In this document: one piece after another, positions 1 to 8,744 of the stretch
Numbering within the stretch: the first letter of the stretch is position 1
Layout: each line of letters opens with the position of its first letter
Origin: Thiohalomonas denitrificans
GTDB taxonomy: Bacteria; Pseudomonadota; Gammaproteobacteria; Thiohalomonadales; Thiohalomonadaceae
Direction: 5' to 3'
Assembly (NCBI GenBank): GCA_020725115.1
Contig: DYFR01000026.1
Span: 1-45,908, forward strand
Length of the DNA: 45,908 nucleotides
Notes under the pieces: model-generated
What the model was told of the DNA's origin: nothing
Seen by the model: only the letters and a program-made list of their open reading frames with translations
Database searches by the model: none
Translations under genes and position numbers: made by a program

Positions 1-46
1 CTATGACACACCGAAGATAAGGTGGATACCAATTCGGAACACTTAT

Positions 47-1450
47 TTAGATCATCACCTCTTCTCTCAGTTCCGGCACCCGCACCTGCCATCCCAGCTG
101 CTGCTCGATGGTCTGCGCAAAGACCCCTGCCGTCTCCGCCTCGCCATGTACGACAAAGGTCTGGCGCGGGGGCTGCCGGAAGGAGCGCAGCCAGTGCAGC
201 AGTGCATCCTGGTCGGCATGGGCGGAAAAACCTCCCAAGGTATGGACGTCGGCCTTGACCGGAATGTCCTGACCGAAGATGCGTACCGTTTCGGCCTTGT
301 CCACCAGGCGCCGTCCCAGCGTGCCCTGTGCCTGGAAGCCGGTGATCAGGATGCTGTTCTCGCGCCGGCCGAGATTGTGGCGCAAATGGTGTTTTATCCG
401 GCCGCCAGTACACATGCCGCTGGCAGAGATGATCACCGCGCCACCATGGATGTTGTTCAGCGCCATGGATTCCTCGACTGAACCCGTAAACTTCAGGGTC
501 GGGAGTCCCTTGCCCGCGGCACGCCAGGCGGCAAGCTCCCTGGCCGCTGCGTCAAACAGTTGCAGATGGCGCATGGTAATGCGCGTCACCTCGGTGGCCA
601 TGGGCGAATCGACAAAGATGTTGAGGTTCTTGAAACGCCCTTGCCGGGTCAATTCATGGAAGAAATAGATCAACTCCTGGGTACGTCCCACGGCGAAGGC
701 AGGGATGATCACGTTGCCCTTTTTGCGCAGCAGGGTGTCGTTGACTACCGTGACGAGTTCATCCAGTGTGGCGCCGAGATCCTTGTGGCGGCGATTGCCG
801 TAGGTGGACTCCACCAGCAGGATGTCGGCCTGTTCGATGATGGCCGGATCGCGCAGGATCGGCCGGTGCGGCTGCCCCAGATCGCCGGAAAACACCAGCT
901 TGGTGCGGCGCGCATTCTCCTGTACCCAGACCTCGATAATCGCGGAGCCAAGAATATGGCCGGCGTCACGGAAGCGACAGCGTACGGAAGGATGCACCTC
1001 CACTTCGACGTCGTAATCCTGCCGCACAATCTGCTCCAGGCTGCGTTGCGCATCCAGCACCGTATAGATCGGCTCGCTGCCCTGATAGCGCGGCTTGCCG
1101 CCGCGCTTGATGTAACGTTGCGTCCGCTCCGCTTCCATCTGCTGGATATGCCCACTGTCCGGCAGCATGACACCCAGCAGATCGGCCGTCGCCGCCGTGG
1201 TATGGATGGGACCATTGAAGCCGTCCAGTACCAGCTTGGGCAACAGGCCGCTGTGGTCGATATGGGCATGGGTGAGCAAGACGAAATCGATCCGTTTCGG
1301 ATCGAAGGGAAAGGCATGACGATTGCGGGCTTCAGTATCCGGTGGCCCCTGGAACATGCCGCAATCCACCACAAACCTGACGCTGTCGGTCTCCACCAGA
1401 AAACACGATCCGGTTACCTCGCGCGCCGCACCGTGAAAGGTAATTCTCAT
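47..1450 (-). CDS. MBL-fold beta-CASP ribonuclease-like protein
   Basis: A 467-residue metallo-beta-lactamase protein of the beta-CASP group, whose members are mostly RNA endo/exonucleases (CPSF-73-like and bacterial relatives). The zinc motif HAHIDH lies at residues 61-66. Further ligands follow in DAGHILGSA (near 163), FSGDLG, and the C-terminal FSAHAD and VHGE segments; the ESTYGNR segment and the central insert fit the beta-CASP domain. The length is normal for the family. The ATG start is preceded on the minus strand by a strong GGAGG about 5 nt away. It lies about 100 nt downstream of a small membrane-protein gene and is probably transcribed separately or at the end of that unit. An RNA substrate is inferred from the family; nothing here shows which RNA. 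Confidence 0.88.
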   Translation of the reverse strand: MRITFHGAAREVTGSCFLVETDSVRFVVDCGMFQGPPDTEARNRHAFPFDPKRIDFVLLTHAHIDHSGLLPKLVLDGFNGPIHTTAATADLLGVMLPDSGHIQQMEAERTQRYIKRGGKPRYQGSEPIYTVLDAQRSLEQIVRQDYDVEVEVHPSVRCRFRDAGHILGSAIIEVWVQENARRTKLVFSGDLGQPHRPILRDPAIIEQADILLVESTYGNRRHKDLGATLDELVTVVNDTLLRKKGNVIIPAFAVGRTQELIYFFHELTRQGRFKNLNIFVDSPMATEVTRITMRHLQLFDAAARELAAWRAAGKGLPTLKFTGSVEESMALNNIHGGAVIISASGMCTGGRIKHHLRHNLGRRENSILITGFQAQGTLGRRLVDKAETVRIFGQDIPVKADVHTLGGFSAHADQDALLHWLRSFRQPPRQTFVVHGEAETAGVFAQTIEQQLGWQVRVPELREEVMI

Positions 1451-1551
1451 GACGCCTCCTGAAAAGCCTCGTGTGACCCGGGAACGATATTCAGTTGCCC
1501 ATCCTGCTCGCTACGGACACAGCCGACAGGTTCCCGTCAGCGGAGATCATG

Positions 1552-1953
1552 TCATGCACTGCGCCGATAGCCGGAGCCGTAAGCGGCAGCCGCGATGACA
1601 ATCCAGATGGACGACCGCAGGGTCATCGCCGCCACGGTGCGCATTTCGTAGCCGGCACCGGTGAGGATGGCGATGCCCAGTGCTGCAAATACCAGTATGG
1701 TCGCCATGGCGATGGCCGCCGCCAGCGGCGCTGCCCATGCACGCCTGAACCACAAGCCGATACCCGCCGCGACATAGGCAAAACCGGCGAGAAAATTGAA
1801 CCACAGCACAAAGGGAACATAATTGCCCGCCGCCTGCCGCGCCGCCCCATCAAAAAACAGCACGGCCCCGCCGCTCCTGATGGTCAGCAGCCCGAACAGC
1901 ACGGCTACCGGCACCGCAATCCATATCCACAACGGCGGCTGTCTGCCCGACAT
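1552..1953 (-). CDS. small four-helix membrane protein, unknown function
   Basis: A protein of about 133 residues with four hydrophobic segments: WIAVPVAVLFGLLT, FVLWFNFLAGFAYVAAGIGLWF, PLAAAIAMATILVFAALGIAIL and SIWIVIAAAAYG. It is probably an inner-membrane protein. The open frame extends upstream into the TetR gene, but two adjacent ATGs at 1956 and 1953 follow AGGAG, and the second has the better 6-nt spacing, so I start there. It follows the TetR gene on the same strand with a gap of about 34 nt and may be co-transcribed with or controlled by it. I do not recognise a named family and assign no function. Confidence 0.7.
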   Translation of the reverse strand: MSGRQPPLWIWIAVPVAVLFGLLTIRSGGAVLFFDGAARQAAGNYVPFVLWFNFLAGFAYVAAGIGLWFRRAWAAPLAAAIAMATILVFAALGIAILTGAGYEMRTVAAMTLRSSIWIVIAAAAYGSGYRRSA

Positions 1954-1987
1954 CATAGTCTCCTGTCCTGAGTGAAAGTTCGCTCGG

Positions 1988-2578
1988 TCAACGCCGCTCG
2001 AGCGCCGGCCACAGAAAGCGCCACAGGGCATCGGCTTCTTCTTCCAGCGAAAAGTTGAAGTCCATAATCGACCAGCGCATGATCGTCCCCTGCAGCAATG
2101 CCCCGATATAGCGCGCTGTCTCTTCCGGTTCGAAGTCGGCGCGGAAACGGCCTGTTTCCTGCCCCTCCGTCAGCAGGCGGGCGATACGCCCCAGGATGCG
2201 CTGATAGACCTCGCGCACAGCGGCCTTGAGTGCCGGCGACTCCACGTGCAAACGGTCGGAGAAAACCACTCGCGGGATCCCGCGCCGCTTGCCGACGAAG
2301 GCCAGCTGTCGGCGCAACAGCTTCTGCAGGCGTTCATCCGCCGGCGTCTGCTCGTTTTCCAGCTGTTCCAGCACGCGAAACAGATTTTCAGCCACCCATC
2401 CGATGACTGCACCGAATATGGCATCACGGCTCTTGAAGTGGCGGAAGATGGTCGGCTGCGCGATGCCTACCCGTTCGGCGATGGCCTGGGTGGTGAGCTT
2501 TTTGAGTCCCTGCTCGGCAGCCAGATCGAGAGTCGCCTCGACTATTTCCTGCTTGCGGATATCGTGTGATTTTCCCAT
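1988..2578 (-). CDS. TetR/AcrR family transcriptional regulator
   Basis: A 196-residue one-component regulator. The N-terminal helix-turn-helix is clear (residues about 10-50, with TTQAIAERVGIAQPTIFRHF as the recognition region), followed by an all-helical ligand-binding/dimer domain of unremarkable length. The C-terminal part resembles members controlling efflux or lipid/stress genes, but the ligand cannot be read from sequence. The ATG at 2578 sits just downstream of a perfect 22-bp inverted repeat (2585-2606), which is the obvious autoregulatory site. The next gene on the strand is a small membrane protein, a plausible target. The start has no good Shine-Dalgarno sequence. Confidence 0.88.
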   Translation of the reverse strand: MGKSHDIRKQEIVEATLDLAAEQGLKKLTTQAIAERVGIAQPTIFRHFKSRDAIFGAVIGWVAENLFRVLEQLENEQTPADERLQKLLRRQLAFVGKRRGIPRVVFSDRLHVESPALKAAVREVYQRILGRIARLLTEGQETGRFRADFEPEETARYIGALLQGTIMRWSIMDFNFSLEEEADALWRFLWPALERR

Positions 2579-2584
2579 GGGATA

Positions 2585-2606
2585 AAAGCAATTGACTGAT
2601 TGCTTT
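2585..2606. promoter_or_regulatory. palindromic operator candidate for the TetR regulator
   Basis: A perfect inverted repeat AAAGCAAT-TGACTG-ATTGCTTT with 8-bp arms and a 6-bp centre. It lies 7 to 28 nt upstream of the TetR start codon. Size, symmetry and position match TetR-family operators that block their own promoter. That this regulator binds it is inference. Confidence 0.6.
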
Positions 2607-2683
2607 CAAGGCTACGCCGGGGGGCAAGAAGAAGCAAGCGTCAAAGGCCTCCTCCGCTCATGAACGACGACCACTGATGCCAT

Positions 2684-3262
2684 TCAGCCGAAATAATCCG
2701 GCTCGTTGCCCGGTTTCCATTTGATATTGCAGCCCATACTCGGGCGCTGATCGTCCGGCACCGACAGTCCGGCCAGCACCGCCTTGACCGCATCACGCAG
2801 ATCAGCTCCGTTTACCGGCAAGGTATTGCCCGGGCGGCTGTCATCGAACTGGCCGCGATACACCAGGCGATGATCGGCATCGAACAGAAAGAAATCCGGT
2901 GTACAGGCGGCACGATAGGCCTTGGCGACGGCCTGTGTTTCGTCGTACAGATAAGGGAACGGATTGCCGCGCGTCTTTGCCTCCTGTGCCATGAACTCAG
3001 GCCCATCCTCGGCACGGTGTGCCGGATCGTTGGCGCTGATCGCCACCACCGCCAGGCCGTGTTCCTGATATTCCCGCGCGAAGTCGGCAAAGGCATCGGC
3101 GATATGCTTGACGTAAGGACAGTGATTGCAGGTGAACATCACCAGCAACGGCTTGCCGGCAAATTGCGCTCGACTCACCGTGGCGCCAGTGGCCGGTTCG
3201 GGCAAGTCGAAATCTGGTGCCGAAGTACCCAGCTCCAGCATGGTGGATGGGGTCAGTGCCAT
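2684..3262 (-). CDS. thioredoxin-family (AhpC/TSA-like) protein
   Basis: A 192-residue cytoplasmic redox protein. The fold begins with SAPDFDLPEPATG, and the active-site motif C45-N-H-C48 is followed by PYVK, as in the widespread thioredoxin-like proteins related to peroxiredoxins and ResA. A cis-Pro region (ACTPDFFLFD) is present, and the C-terminal end PSMGCNIKWK is typical of this subgroup. The open frame extends 27 codons further upstream, but the ATG at 3262 has an AGGAGG 5 nt before it, so I use it. No signal peptide or lipobox is seen. It probably acts in thiol-disulfide exchange or peroxide handling; the partner is unknown. It lies 90 nt beyond mtnC. Confidence 0.85.
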   Translation of the reverse strand: MALTPSTMLELGTSAPDFDLPEPATGATVSRAQFAGKPLLVMFTCNHCPYVKHIADAFADFAREYQEHGLAVVAISANDPAHRAEDGPEFMAQEAKTRGNPFPYLYDETQAVAKAYRAACTPDFFLFDADHRLVYRGQFDDSRPGNTLPVNGADLRDAVKAVLAGLSVPDDQRPSMGCNIKWKPGNEPDYFG

Positions 3263-3352
3263 GACAACCTCCTGTGAAGACAGGGACACCCCTGAAAACC
3301 CGGAGGCATCCACATTATCGGTGCACGGGTGTACACCGCCCATGCATACAGA

Positions 3353-4027
3353 TTAGAGCGTGATGTCGTGGAAGTCTCTGGCCCGTGTGTGCCCGACAGC
3401 ATTTCCTGCAGCGCCATCCCGCAGCAGCATGCAGGTCTGCATGCCTGTCGCACGCGCCGCATCCAGCTCTTCGACGATATCGGAAAGAAACAGGATATCC
3501 CGGGCCGGGAGATCGATGGCAGCGGCAATGGTCTGATAGGCGGCGGGGTCACGCTTGTTGCCGCTGGTAGTGTCGAAATAGCCGGAAAACAGGGGGGTCA
3601 GGTCGCCGTCATCGCTGTGGGCAAACAGCAGCTGCTGCGCCTGTACCGAACCGGAGGAGAATACATACAGTCGCACAGCAGCCGCATGCCAGGCACGCAA
3701 CCGCTGTGCGACATCAGGGTAGACATGACCGGTAAAAGCGCCGTTGCGATACCCCTCACGCCAGATCATGCCCTGCAACGCCTTTAATGGCGTGACCTTG
3801 CGATCCTCGTCGATCCACTGCCGCAACTGCCCCACCACATCCTCCAGGGCAAGCTCCTCCCCGGCGATGGCGCGTACCGCAGCAATCTGTTCCGCTACCG
3901 GCGCATCCGCCCCATGCAAACGCAGAAAGTCATCCATCTGCTGCCGTGCATAGGGAAACAGCACGTCCTTGACGAAGGAAAGCGAGGATGTCGTGCCTTC
4001 GATGTCGGTGAGAATGGCGCGAATCAT
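3353..4027 (-). CDS. mtnC: enolase-phosphatase E1 (methionine salvage)
   Basis: A 224-residue HAD-superfamily enzyme that enolises 2,3-diketo-5-methylthiopentyl-1-phosphate and removes the phosphate to give acireductone. The family signature ILTDIEGTTSS is at residues 5-15 (the nucleophile motif is DIEGT rather than the usual HAD DxDGT, as expected for MtnC). FSSGSVQAQ (HAD motif II) and a C-terminal FLSDIVEELDAA (acidic motif) are present. The length matches the family. Its start overlaps the mtnD stop by 4 nt (ATGA), so the two are translationally coupled; the product is the substrate of MtnD. Confidence 0.94.
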   Translation of the reverse strand: MIRAILTDIEGTTSSLSFVKDVLFPYARQQMDDFLRLHGADAPVAEQIAAVRAIAGEELALEDVVGQLRQWIDEDRKVTPLKALQGMIWREGYRNGAFTGHVYPDVAQRLRAWHAAAVRLYVFSSGSVQAQQLLFAHSDDGDLTPLFSGYFDTTSGNKRDPAAYQTIAAAIDLPARDILFLSDIVEELDAARATGMQTCMLLRDGAAGNAVGHTRARDFHDITL

Positions 4028-4581
4028 GCCGCAGCCACGAATTGATCATAACTGGGAAAATGTTCAGCAATGCCGCTGCCGGTGAACTGCGCCTGCCAGC
4101 CATCGGCCACAGTAAACAGGCGGATACATTTGAAATGCGGATTTTCCCCCATATCGAACCAGTGCGGGGTATTGGCCGGCACGCTAATCAGGTCGCCCTG
4201 TTCGCACAACACCAGATAGATGCTGTCTCCCACATGCAGATAAAACAGCCCGCTACCTTCGACAAAAAAGCGCACCTCGAAATCACTGTGCACATGTTCG
4301 GCCAGAAACTTGCTGCGCATCTCCGCCTTCTGCGGATGATCGGGCCGCAGGCTGACCACGTCCACCGACTGGAAATCGTAGTCACGGGTCAAGCGCGCGA
4401 TGGAGTCATGATAGGCGGCAAGCACTTCATCCTGCGTCGCCGTCGCCGCCAGCGGCTGCGCTGTCCGCCAGCGTTCAAAACGTACCCCCAGCTGATGCAG
4501 CTGGGCGGCAATGGTGGCGTAATCGCTGTAAACGGCAACAACGCTGCCGCCGTCCGCCTGACGAATCTCCAGTCGGCTCAT
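4024..4581 (-). CDS. mtnD: acireductone dioxygenase (cupin)
   Basis: A 185-residue metal-dependent cupin that oxidises acireductone to the 2-keto acid precursor of methionine plus formate (Fe form). The metal ligands are visible as H96, H98 and E102 in EHVHSDFEVRF and H140 in NTPHWFD. Although the frame runs 10 codons further upstream, the ATG at 4581 lies 4 nt after the mtnB stop and has a GAGG upstream, so I use it. It sits between mtnB and mtnC in the order of the pathway, overlapping mtnC by 4 nt. Confidence 0.94.
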   Translation of the reverse strand: MSRLEIRQADGGSVVAVYSDYATIAAQLHQLGVRFERWRTAQPLAATATQDEVLAAYHDSIARLTRDYDFQSVDVVSLRPDHPQKAEMRSKFLAEHVHSDFEVRFFVEGSGLFYLHVGDSIYLVLCEQGDLISVPANTPHWFDMGENPHFKCIRLFTVADGWQAQFTGSGIAEHFPSYDQFVAAA

Positions 4582-4585
4582 GGGG

Positions 4586-5224
4586 TCATCCTCTTGCTTG
4601 ATGCAGCTCACACTGAAACAGAAATTCGAAGGCTTCCAGATGGCGCAGGGCTTCCGTCACATCGCGGCCCCAGGTGTAAAGACCGTGCCCCCGAATCAGG
4701 TAGCCGGGCACCTCATCATGCCCGTCAAGATAGTGTTCCACCTGTGCGGCGAGACGCGGTATGTCCTGGTCATTGTCAAATACCGGCACGATGACACAGG
4801 TGTCGTGGGTCTCGACACCGCGAAAGGCCTTGAGCAGCTCGTATCCCTCCAGCCGCAACTCGCTGCCGCAACGGCGCGACAACAGCGTGGCATTGACGGA
4901 GTGGGTGTGCAGTACGGCGCCCACCTCAGGATAACGACAATAGAGTGTGGTGTGCAGCAAGGTTTCGGCCGAGGGACGGCGTGCGCTGTCCAGTGCCCGG
5001 CCGGCCCTGTCCACCACCATGATGTCCTGCTCGGTCAGCCGCCCCTTGTGGCGTCCGGAAGCGGTGATGGCCGCATAATCCGCCGACAGGCGGGCGGAAA
5101 AATTGCCACTGGTGGCCGGCACCCATCCCTGCCCGTGCAGAAACCGTCCTGCCGTCGCCAGTTCACGGGCGTGGTGCTGCAATAATGCCGGATCGAAATC
5201 CCGGGAGAGGACAACGGCACTCAC
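4586..5224 (-). CDS. mtnB: methylthioribulose-1-phosphate dehydratase
   Basis: A 212-residue class II aldolase/adducin-fold zinc enzyme that dehydrates 5-methylthioribulose-1-phosphate. Key features are ATSGNFSAR (residues 37-45), TASGRHKG (55-61), the SAETLLH region with E87, and zinc ligands HTHS (H106, H108) plus a later histidine in RGHGLYTWG. The start is GTG at 5224 with GAGGG about 8 nt upstream; the nearby ATG is out of frame. It is first in an mtnB-mtnD-mtnC run. mtnA, mtnK/mtnN and mtnP are not in this window, so the first steps must be encoded elsewhere. Confidence 0.93.
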   Translation of the reverse strand: MSAVVLSRDFDPALLQHHARELATAGRFLHGQGWVPATSGNFSARLSADYAAITASGRHKGRLTEQDIMVVDRAGRALDSARRPSAETLLHTTLYCRYPEVGAVLHTHSVNATLLSRRCGSELRLEGYELLKAFRGVETHDTCVIVPVFDNDQDIPRLAAQVEHYLDGHDEVPGYLIRGHGLYTWGRDVTEALRHLEAFEFLFQCELHQARG

Positions 5225-5253
5225 ATCGACGACCCTCGCTTGGCGGAAAAGTG

Positions 5254-5283
5254 ATTTTAATCAAATCATTTCCGTTGAAACAA
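5254..5283 (-). promoter_or_regulatory. candidate promoter for mtnBDC
   Basis: On the minus strand TTGTTT (5283-5278), an 18-nt spacer and TAAAAT (5259-5254) form a sigma-70-like promoter about 30 nt upstream of the mtnB GTG. The surrounding DNA is more AT-rich than the coding DNA. I see no SAM riboswitch here. Confidence 0.45.
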
Positions 5284-5329
5284 GCAAGAGCCTTCATGGC
5301 GCACGGGTCGATGCAACTTCAGAGACAGT

Positions 5330-5662
5330 TCAGCCGTAGGGTTCATCCTCGCGCGTGGCCTCCAGCACCAGGCTGCCTCCTTCCAGATCGCCGACACGGT
5401 ACAGGTTATGGGCCAGTATCTGCGGGGCACCGTGCAGTATGAGACGGCGCCCCCGTGCCAGATGACGCACGGCATTGAGCGCGGCCACCGCCGCCATGCC
5501 GTCGGCAATGTCAAAACTGCGCAAATCCAGCCACAGGGGATCCGGTAACGGTGACACTGCCGCGACCTCCGCCACGAACCGGGCGCACTCCTCCCGGGTC
5601 AGCTCGCCAGTAATGACCAGGCCGCCGACACTGAGGCAACACCATGGCTCAAGCGGTTTCAT
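5330..5662 (-). CDS. STAS-domain protein
   Basis: A 110-residue protein. VGGLVITGELTREEC at the start and WLDLRSFDIADGMAAVAALN in the middle look like a STAS (anti-sigma-antagonist/MlaB-like) fold, ending with a helix and LHGAP. The usual phosphorylatable Ser/Thr after the acidic loop appears to be Gly (ADGMA), so regulation by phosphorylation is unlikely. The open frame continues far upstream, but that extension overlaps a better-supported gene. The ATG at 5662 overlaps the end of that gene by 14 nt, implying translational coupling. The function is unknown; a role with the membrane/TPR protein encoded just upstream is inferred. Confidence 0.6.
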   Translation of the reverse strand: MKPLEPWCCLSVGGLVITGELTREECARFVAEVAAVSPLPDPLWLDLRSFDIADGMAAVAALNAVRHLARGRRLILHGAPQILAHNLYRVGDLEGGSLVLEATREDEPYG

Positions 5663-6191
5663 CGATCCGTTTGTGCAATGCCGCAATGATGCGCGCCACG
5701 TCCGCATGGTGCGCCAGGGCATTGGCCAGTCGCACATGCTCAACCGCCATGCCCTGTTCGCCCTCCTGCAAGGCAAGCTCGGCCAGCAGGCACTGCACCA
5801 GGCTGCGATCATTTTCTGTTCGCAGCCTGCCGGCAGCCGCCACCAGCAGATGCACCCGCGCCGCCTGCAGGCGACCGTCGGCGGCATCGAGCACGCCGCG
5901 CAGCCAGTGGTAATAGCTGCGGCTGCGCGGGGACAGCAGTTGCGGCCAGTACACGCTGTCCAGATTGCGCCGCAGCCGTTGCAGCTTGCCCTGGCGGAAG
6001 GCACGAAAGCCCATCCAGACACCGCTGTTGCGGAAATAATCCCACAGCAGCAGAGCGACACACAGCAGCGGAACGGCAGCCAGTGGTATGGCACGGAAAG
6101 CCAGCATCGAAGCGAGTGCAGCGCACAACAGCGCCAGCGTCAGGCGCAGGTGCGGGGTGAAAAAGTCGCTGAATCGATACAAGCTGTCCAT
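5649..6191 (-). CDS. membrane-anchored TPR-like protein
   Basis: A 180-residue protein with two N-terminal hydrophobic helices (about residues 16-52, LTLALLCAALASMLAF and PLAAVPLLCVALLLWDYF), then a helical, Ala/Arg/Leu-rich segment with TPR-like spacing (SYYHWLRGVLDAADGRLQAARVH). It is probably an inner-membrane protein with a cytoplasmic helical scaffold. It begins just beyond the terminator of the pnp operon and is followed with a 14-nt overlap by a STAS-domain gene, so the two are likely a functional pair. I do not recognise a named family. Confidence 0.65.
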   Translation of the reverse strand: MDSLYRFSDFFTPHLRLTLALLCAALASMLAFRAIPLAAVPLLCVALLLWDYFRNSGVWMGFRAFRQGKLQRLRRNLDSVYWPQLLSPRSRSYYHWLRGVLDAADGRLQAARVHLLVAAAGRLRTENDRSLVQCLLAELALQEGEQGMAVEHVRLANALAHHADVARIIAALHKRIDETA

Positions 6192-6208
6192 TGGTGATCA
6201 CCGCCTCG

Positions 6209-6236
6209 CAAAAACAGAAGGGGCCTTGCGGCCCCT
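6209..6236 (-). terminator. rho-independent terminator after pnp
   Basis: On the minus strand the hairpin AGGGGCC-GCAA-GGCCCCT (6236-6219) is followed by TCTGTTTTTG. It closes the rimP-to-pnp operon 26 nt beyond the pnp stop and lies just before the next gene. Confidence 0.8.
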
Positions 6237-6262
6237 CCGGTAACATCACTCACTGCAACGGC

Positions 6263-8350
6263 TTATTCCGTCATCGCCTTCATGGAGAGGCGGATGCGGC
6301 CCTGCTTGTCCACTTCCAGAACCTTCACCTTGATCAGATCACCCTCGGCCAGTTTGTCACTCACCTTCTCGACGCGCTCGTCGGATATCTGGGAGATGTG
6401 CACCAGACCGTCCTTGCCCGGTAGGATGGTGACGAAGGCACCGAAATCCATCAGCTTGGCAACGCGGCCCTCGTAGATCATGCCCACTTCCACATCGGCG
6501 GTGAGCTGCTCGATACGGCGACGGGCCTCCTTGCCGGCAGCACCGTCCACCGAGGCAATCTTGACGGTGCCGTCATCGGTGATATCGATGCTGGTGCCGG
6601 TTTCCTCGGTGAGCGCGCGGATGGTGGCGCCACCCTTGCCGATGACGTCACGGATCTTGTCCGGATTGATCTTGAAGGTCTCATAACGCGGTGCGAAATC
6701 GGACATCTGTTCACGCGGCTTGGAGATCGCCTTGTTCATCTCGCCGAGGATGTGCAAACGTGCCTCGCGCGCCTGCTTCAGGGCGACATCCATGATCTCG
6801 CGGGTAATACCGTCAATTTTGATATCCATCTGCAGCGCATTGACGCCCTGCTCGGTACCGGCGACCTTGAAATCCATGTCGCCGAGATGATCCTCGTCAC
6901 CCATGATATCGGTGAGGATGGCAAACTTGTCGCCTTCCTTGATCAGACCCATCGCCACGCCGGCCACCGGCGCCTTGATCGGCACGCCCGCATCCATCAG
7001 CGCCAGGCTGCTGCCGCACACGGAGGCCATGGAGCTGGAGCCGTTGGACTCGGTGATCTCCGATACCACGCGTACGGTGTAGGGGAAACTCTCCATCGTC
7101 GGCATCACGCCCTGCACGCCGCGCTTGGCCAGACGGCCATGACCGATCTCGCGGCGCTTCGGGCTGCCCACCATGCCGGTCTCGCCGACGCAGTACGGCG
7201 GGAAGTTGTAATGCAGCATGAAGGATTCCTTGCGCTCGCCTTCAATGGCGTCGATAACCTGCGCATCACGGGCGGTGCCCAGCGTGGAAACCACCAGTGC
7301 CTGGGTCTCGCCGCGGGTGAACAGGGCGGAACCATGGGTACGCGGCAGAACACCGGTGCGGATGGTGATCGGACGCACGGTACGGGTGTCGCGGCCATCG
7401 ATACGCGGCTTGCCGGACAGGATGCTGCCGCGCACGGTGTTGTACTCCAGCGACTCGACGGCAACACGCACCTTGTCCACCGGGAAGCAGGGTTCGGCCC
7501 CGTCAGCGGTGAGTTTGGCCATGATGTCACTGCGAATTTCGTTCAGACGCGTATAACGCGCCTGCTTTTCCTTGATGGTATACGCCTCGCTGAACGCGGC
7601 CTCACCCAGTTCAGCAACACGGGACACCAGGGTGGTATCGGCCGGCGGCGCCTGCCAGTTCCAGGGCATCACCTTGGCCTCGGCCACCAGTTCACGGATC
7701 GCCTTGATCACCACCTGCATCTGGTCATGACCGAAGATTACCGCGCCGAGCATGACCTCCTCGGACAACTCACGCGCCTCCGACTCCACCATCAGCACGG
7801 CATTCTCGGTACCCGCTACCACCAGATCCAGTTCCGAGGTCTTCAGGGTGGACAGGCCCGGGTTGAGCAGGTATTGACCATTCTGATAGCCGACACGGGC
7901 GCCGCCGATGGGGCCCTTGAACGGCACACCGGCCAGGCACACGGCAGCGGAGGCACCGATCATCGACGGGATATCCGGATCAATTTCGGGATCGAGCGAA
8001 ACGACGGTGGCAACCACCTGGACTTCGTTGGTGAAGCCTTCGGGGAACAGCGGACGCAGCGGACGATCAATCAGGCGCGAGGTCAGGGTTTCCTTCTCGC
8101 TGGGACGCCCCTCGCGACGGAAGAAACCACCGGGGATCTTGCCGGCAGCGTAGGTACGCTCCTGATAATTGACCGTCAGGGGAAAGAAATCGCGGCCGGG
8201 CACGGCTTCCGCAACGGCTACTGCGGTCACCAGCACCACCGTGTCGCCCATGCTGACCATGACGGCACCAGAAGCCTGACGGGCAATCTCACCGGTTTCC
8301 AGACGAACGGTGTGGTCGCCGTATTTGAATTCTTTCACAACTGGAGTCAC
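6263..8350 (-). CDS. pnp: polynucleotide phosphorylase
   Basis: A 695-residue 3'-5' exoribonuclease that degrades RNA with phosphate and is a core degradosome component. The domain order is standard: RNase PH domain 1 (residues about 10-140), an alpha-helical linker, RNase PH domain 2 with [30 protein letters not shown] ([17 protein letters not shown], about 555-615) and S1 ([23 protein letters not shown]). The start is GTG at 8350 preceded by AGGGAA. The 39-nt gap after rpsO lacks an obvious terminator, so rpsO and pnp are probably co-transcribed, as in E. coli, where the pnp leader is cut by RNase III. I could not identify such a site here. Confidence 0.97.
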   Translation of the reverse strand: MTPVVKEFKYGDHTVRLETGEIARQASGAVMVSMGDTVVLVTAVAVAEAVPGRDFFPLTVNYQERTYAAGKIPGGFFRREGRPSEKETLTSRLIDRPLRPLFPEGFTNEVQVVATVVSLDPEIDPDIPSMIGASAAVCLAGVPFKGPIGGARVGYQNGQYLLNPGLSTLKTSELDLVVAGTENAVLMVESEARELSEEVMLGAVIFGHDQMQVVIKAIRELVAEAKVMPWNWQAPPADTTLVSRVAELGEAAFSEAYTIKEKQARYTRLNEIRSDIMAKLTADGAEPCFPVDKVRVAVESLEYNTVRGSILSGKPRIDGRDTRTVRPITIRTGVLPRTHGSALFTRGETQALVVSTLGTARDAQVIDAIEGERKESFMLHYNFPPYCVGETGMVGSPKRREIGHGRLAKRGVQGVMPTMESFPYTVRVVSEITESNGSSSMASVCGSSLALMDAGVPIKAPVAGVAMGLIKEGDKFAILTDIMGDEDHLGDMDFKVAGTEQGVNALQMDIKIDGITREIMDVALKQAREARLHILGEMNKAISKPREQMSDFAPRYETFKINPDKIRDVIGKGGATIRALTEETGTSIDITDDGTVKIASVDGAAGKEARRRIEQLTADVEVGMIYEGRVAKLMDFGAFVTILPGKDGLVHISQISDERVEKVSDKLAEGDLIKVKVLEVDKQGRIRLSMKAMTE

Positions 8351-8389
8351 GTCGTATTCCCTTCTGGTGGCGGGCCGGTAGGCCGTGAT

Positions 8390-8659
8390 TTACTTGCGCA
8401 GGCCGAGGCGGGCAACGATGGCGCGGTAACGCTCGACATCCTTGTTCTTCAGGTAGTCAAGCAGCTTGCGGCGCTTGCTCACCATGCGCAGCAGGCCCTG
8501 GCGCGAATGGTGATCGTGGCTATGTTCCTTGAAATGGCCGGACAGGTCGTCGATGCGGGCGGACAGCAGGGCGATCTGCACTTCGGCGGAACCGGTATCG
8601 GTCGCGGCCTTGCCGTGACCCTGGACAATTTCAGCTTTCTGGGTGGCGTTCAGAGACAT
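8390..8659 (-). CDS. rpsO: 30S ribosomal protein S15
   Basis: The 89-residue S15 protein binds the central domain of 16S rRNA and starts platform assembly. The full family length and diagnostic segments are present: [33 protein letters not shown] and the C-terminal [10 protein letters not shown]. The ATG follows AGGAG with 10-nt spacing. Classic rpsO-pnp neighbours surround it. A separate promoter candidate lies in the truB-rpsO gap. Confidence 0.98.
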   Translation of the reverse strand: MSLNATQKAEIVQGHGKAATDTGSAEVQIALLSARIDDLSGHFKEHSHDHHSRQGLLRMVSKRRKLLDYLKNKDVERYRAIVARLGLRK

Positions 8660-8700
8660 CTAACTACAACTCCTAAACTGGGGTGAGGTTTAAGCGCGGT

Positions 8701-8730
8701 ATTTTAACCGTGCGCCGGACAAGTAAACAA
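8701..8730 (-). promoter_or_regulatory. candidate internal promoter for rpsO-pnp
   Basis: On the minus strand TTGTTT (8730-8725), an 18-nt spacer and TAAAAT (8706-8701) lie about 40 nt upstream of the rpsO start, in the 85-nt gap after truB. An rpsO promoter in this position is also known in E. coli. Confidence 0.45.
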
Positions 8731-8744
8731 GCAGAATTACGGAC

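Noticed and set aside
5225..5329. SAM or related riboswitch before mtnB
   Set aside because: The gap is short and AT-rich with no conserved riboswitch core that I can recognise; a simple promoter explains it.
5330..6094. One 254-residue protein instead of two overlapping genes
   Set aside because: The upstream part is Cys/Trp/Arg-rich junk in that frame, while the overlapping frame from 6191 has TM helices and TPR-like structure. The STAS start at 5662 explains the rest.
6752..8686. A 644-codon plus-strand open frame opposite pnp
   Set aside because: It lies wholly opposite pnp and rpsO, has low-complexity HG-rich composition and no plausible start signal.
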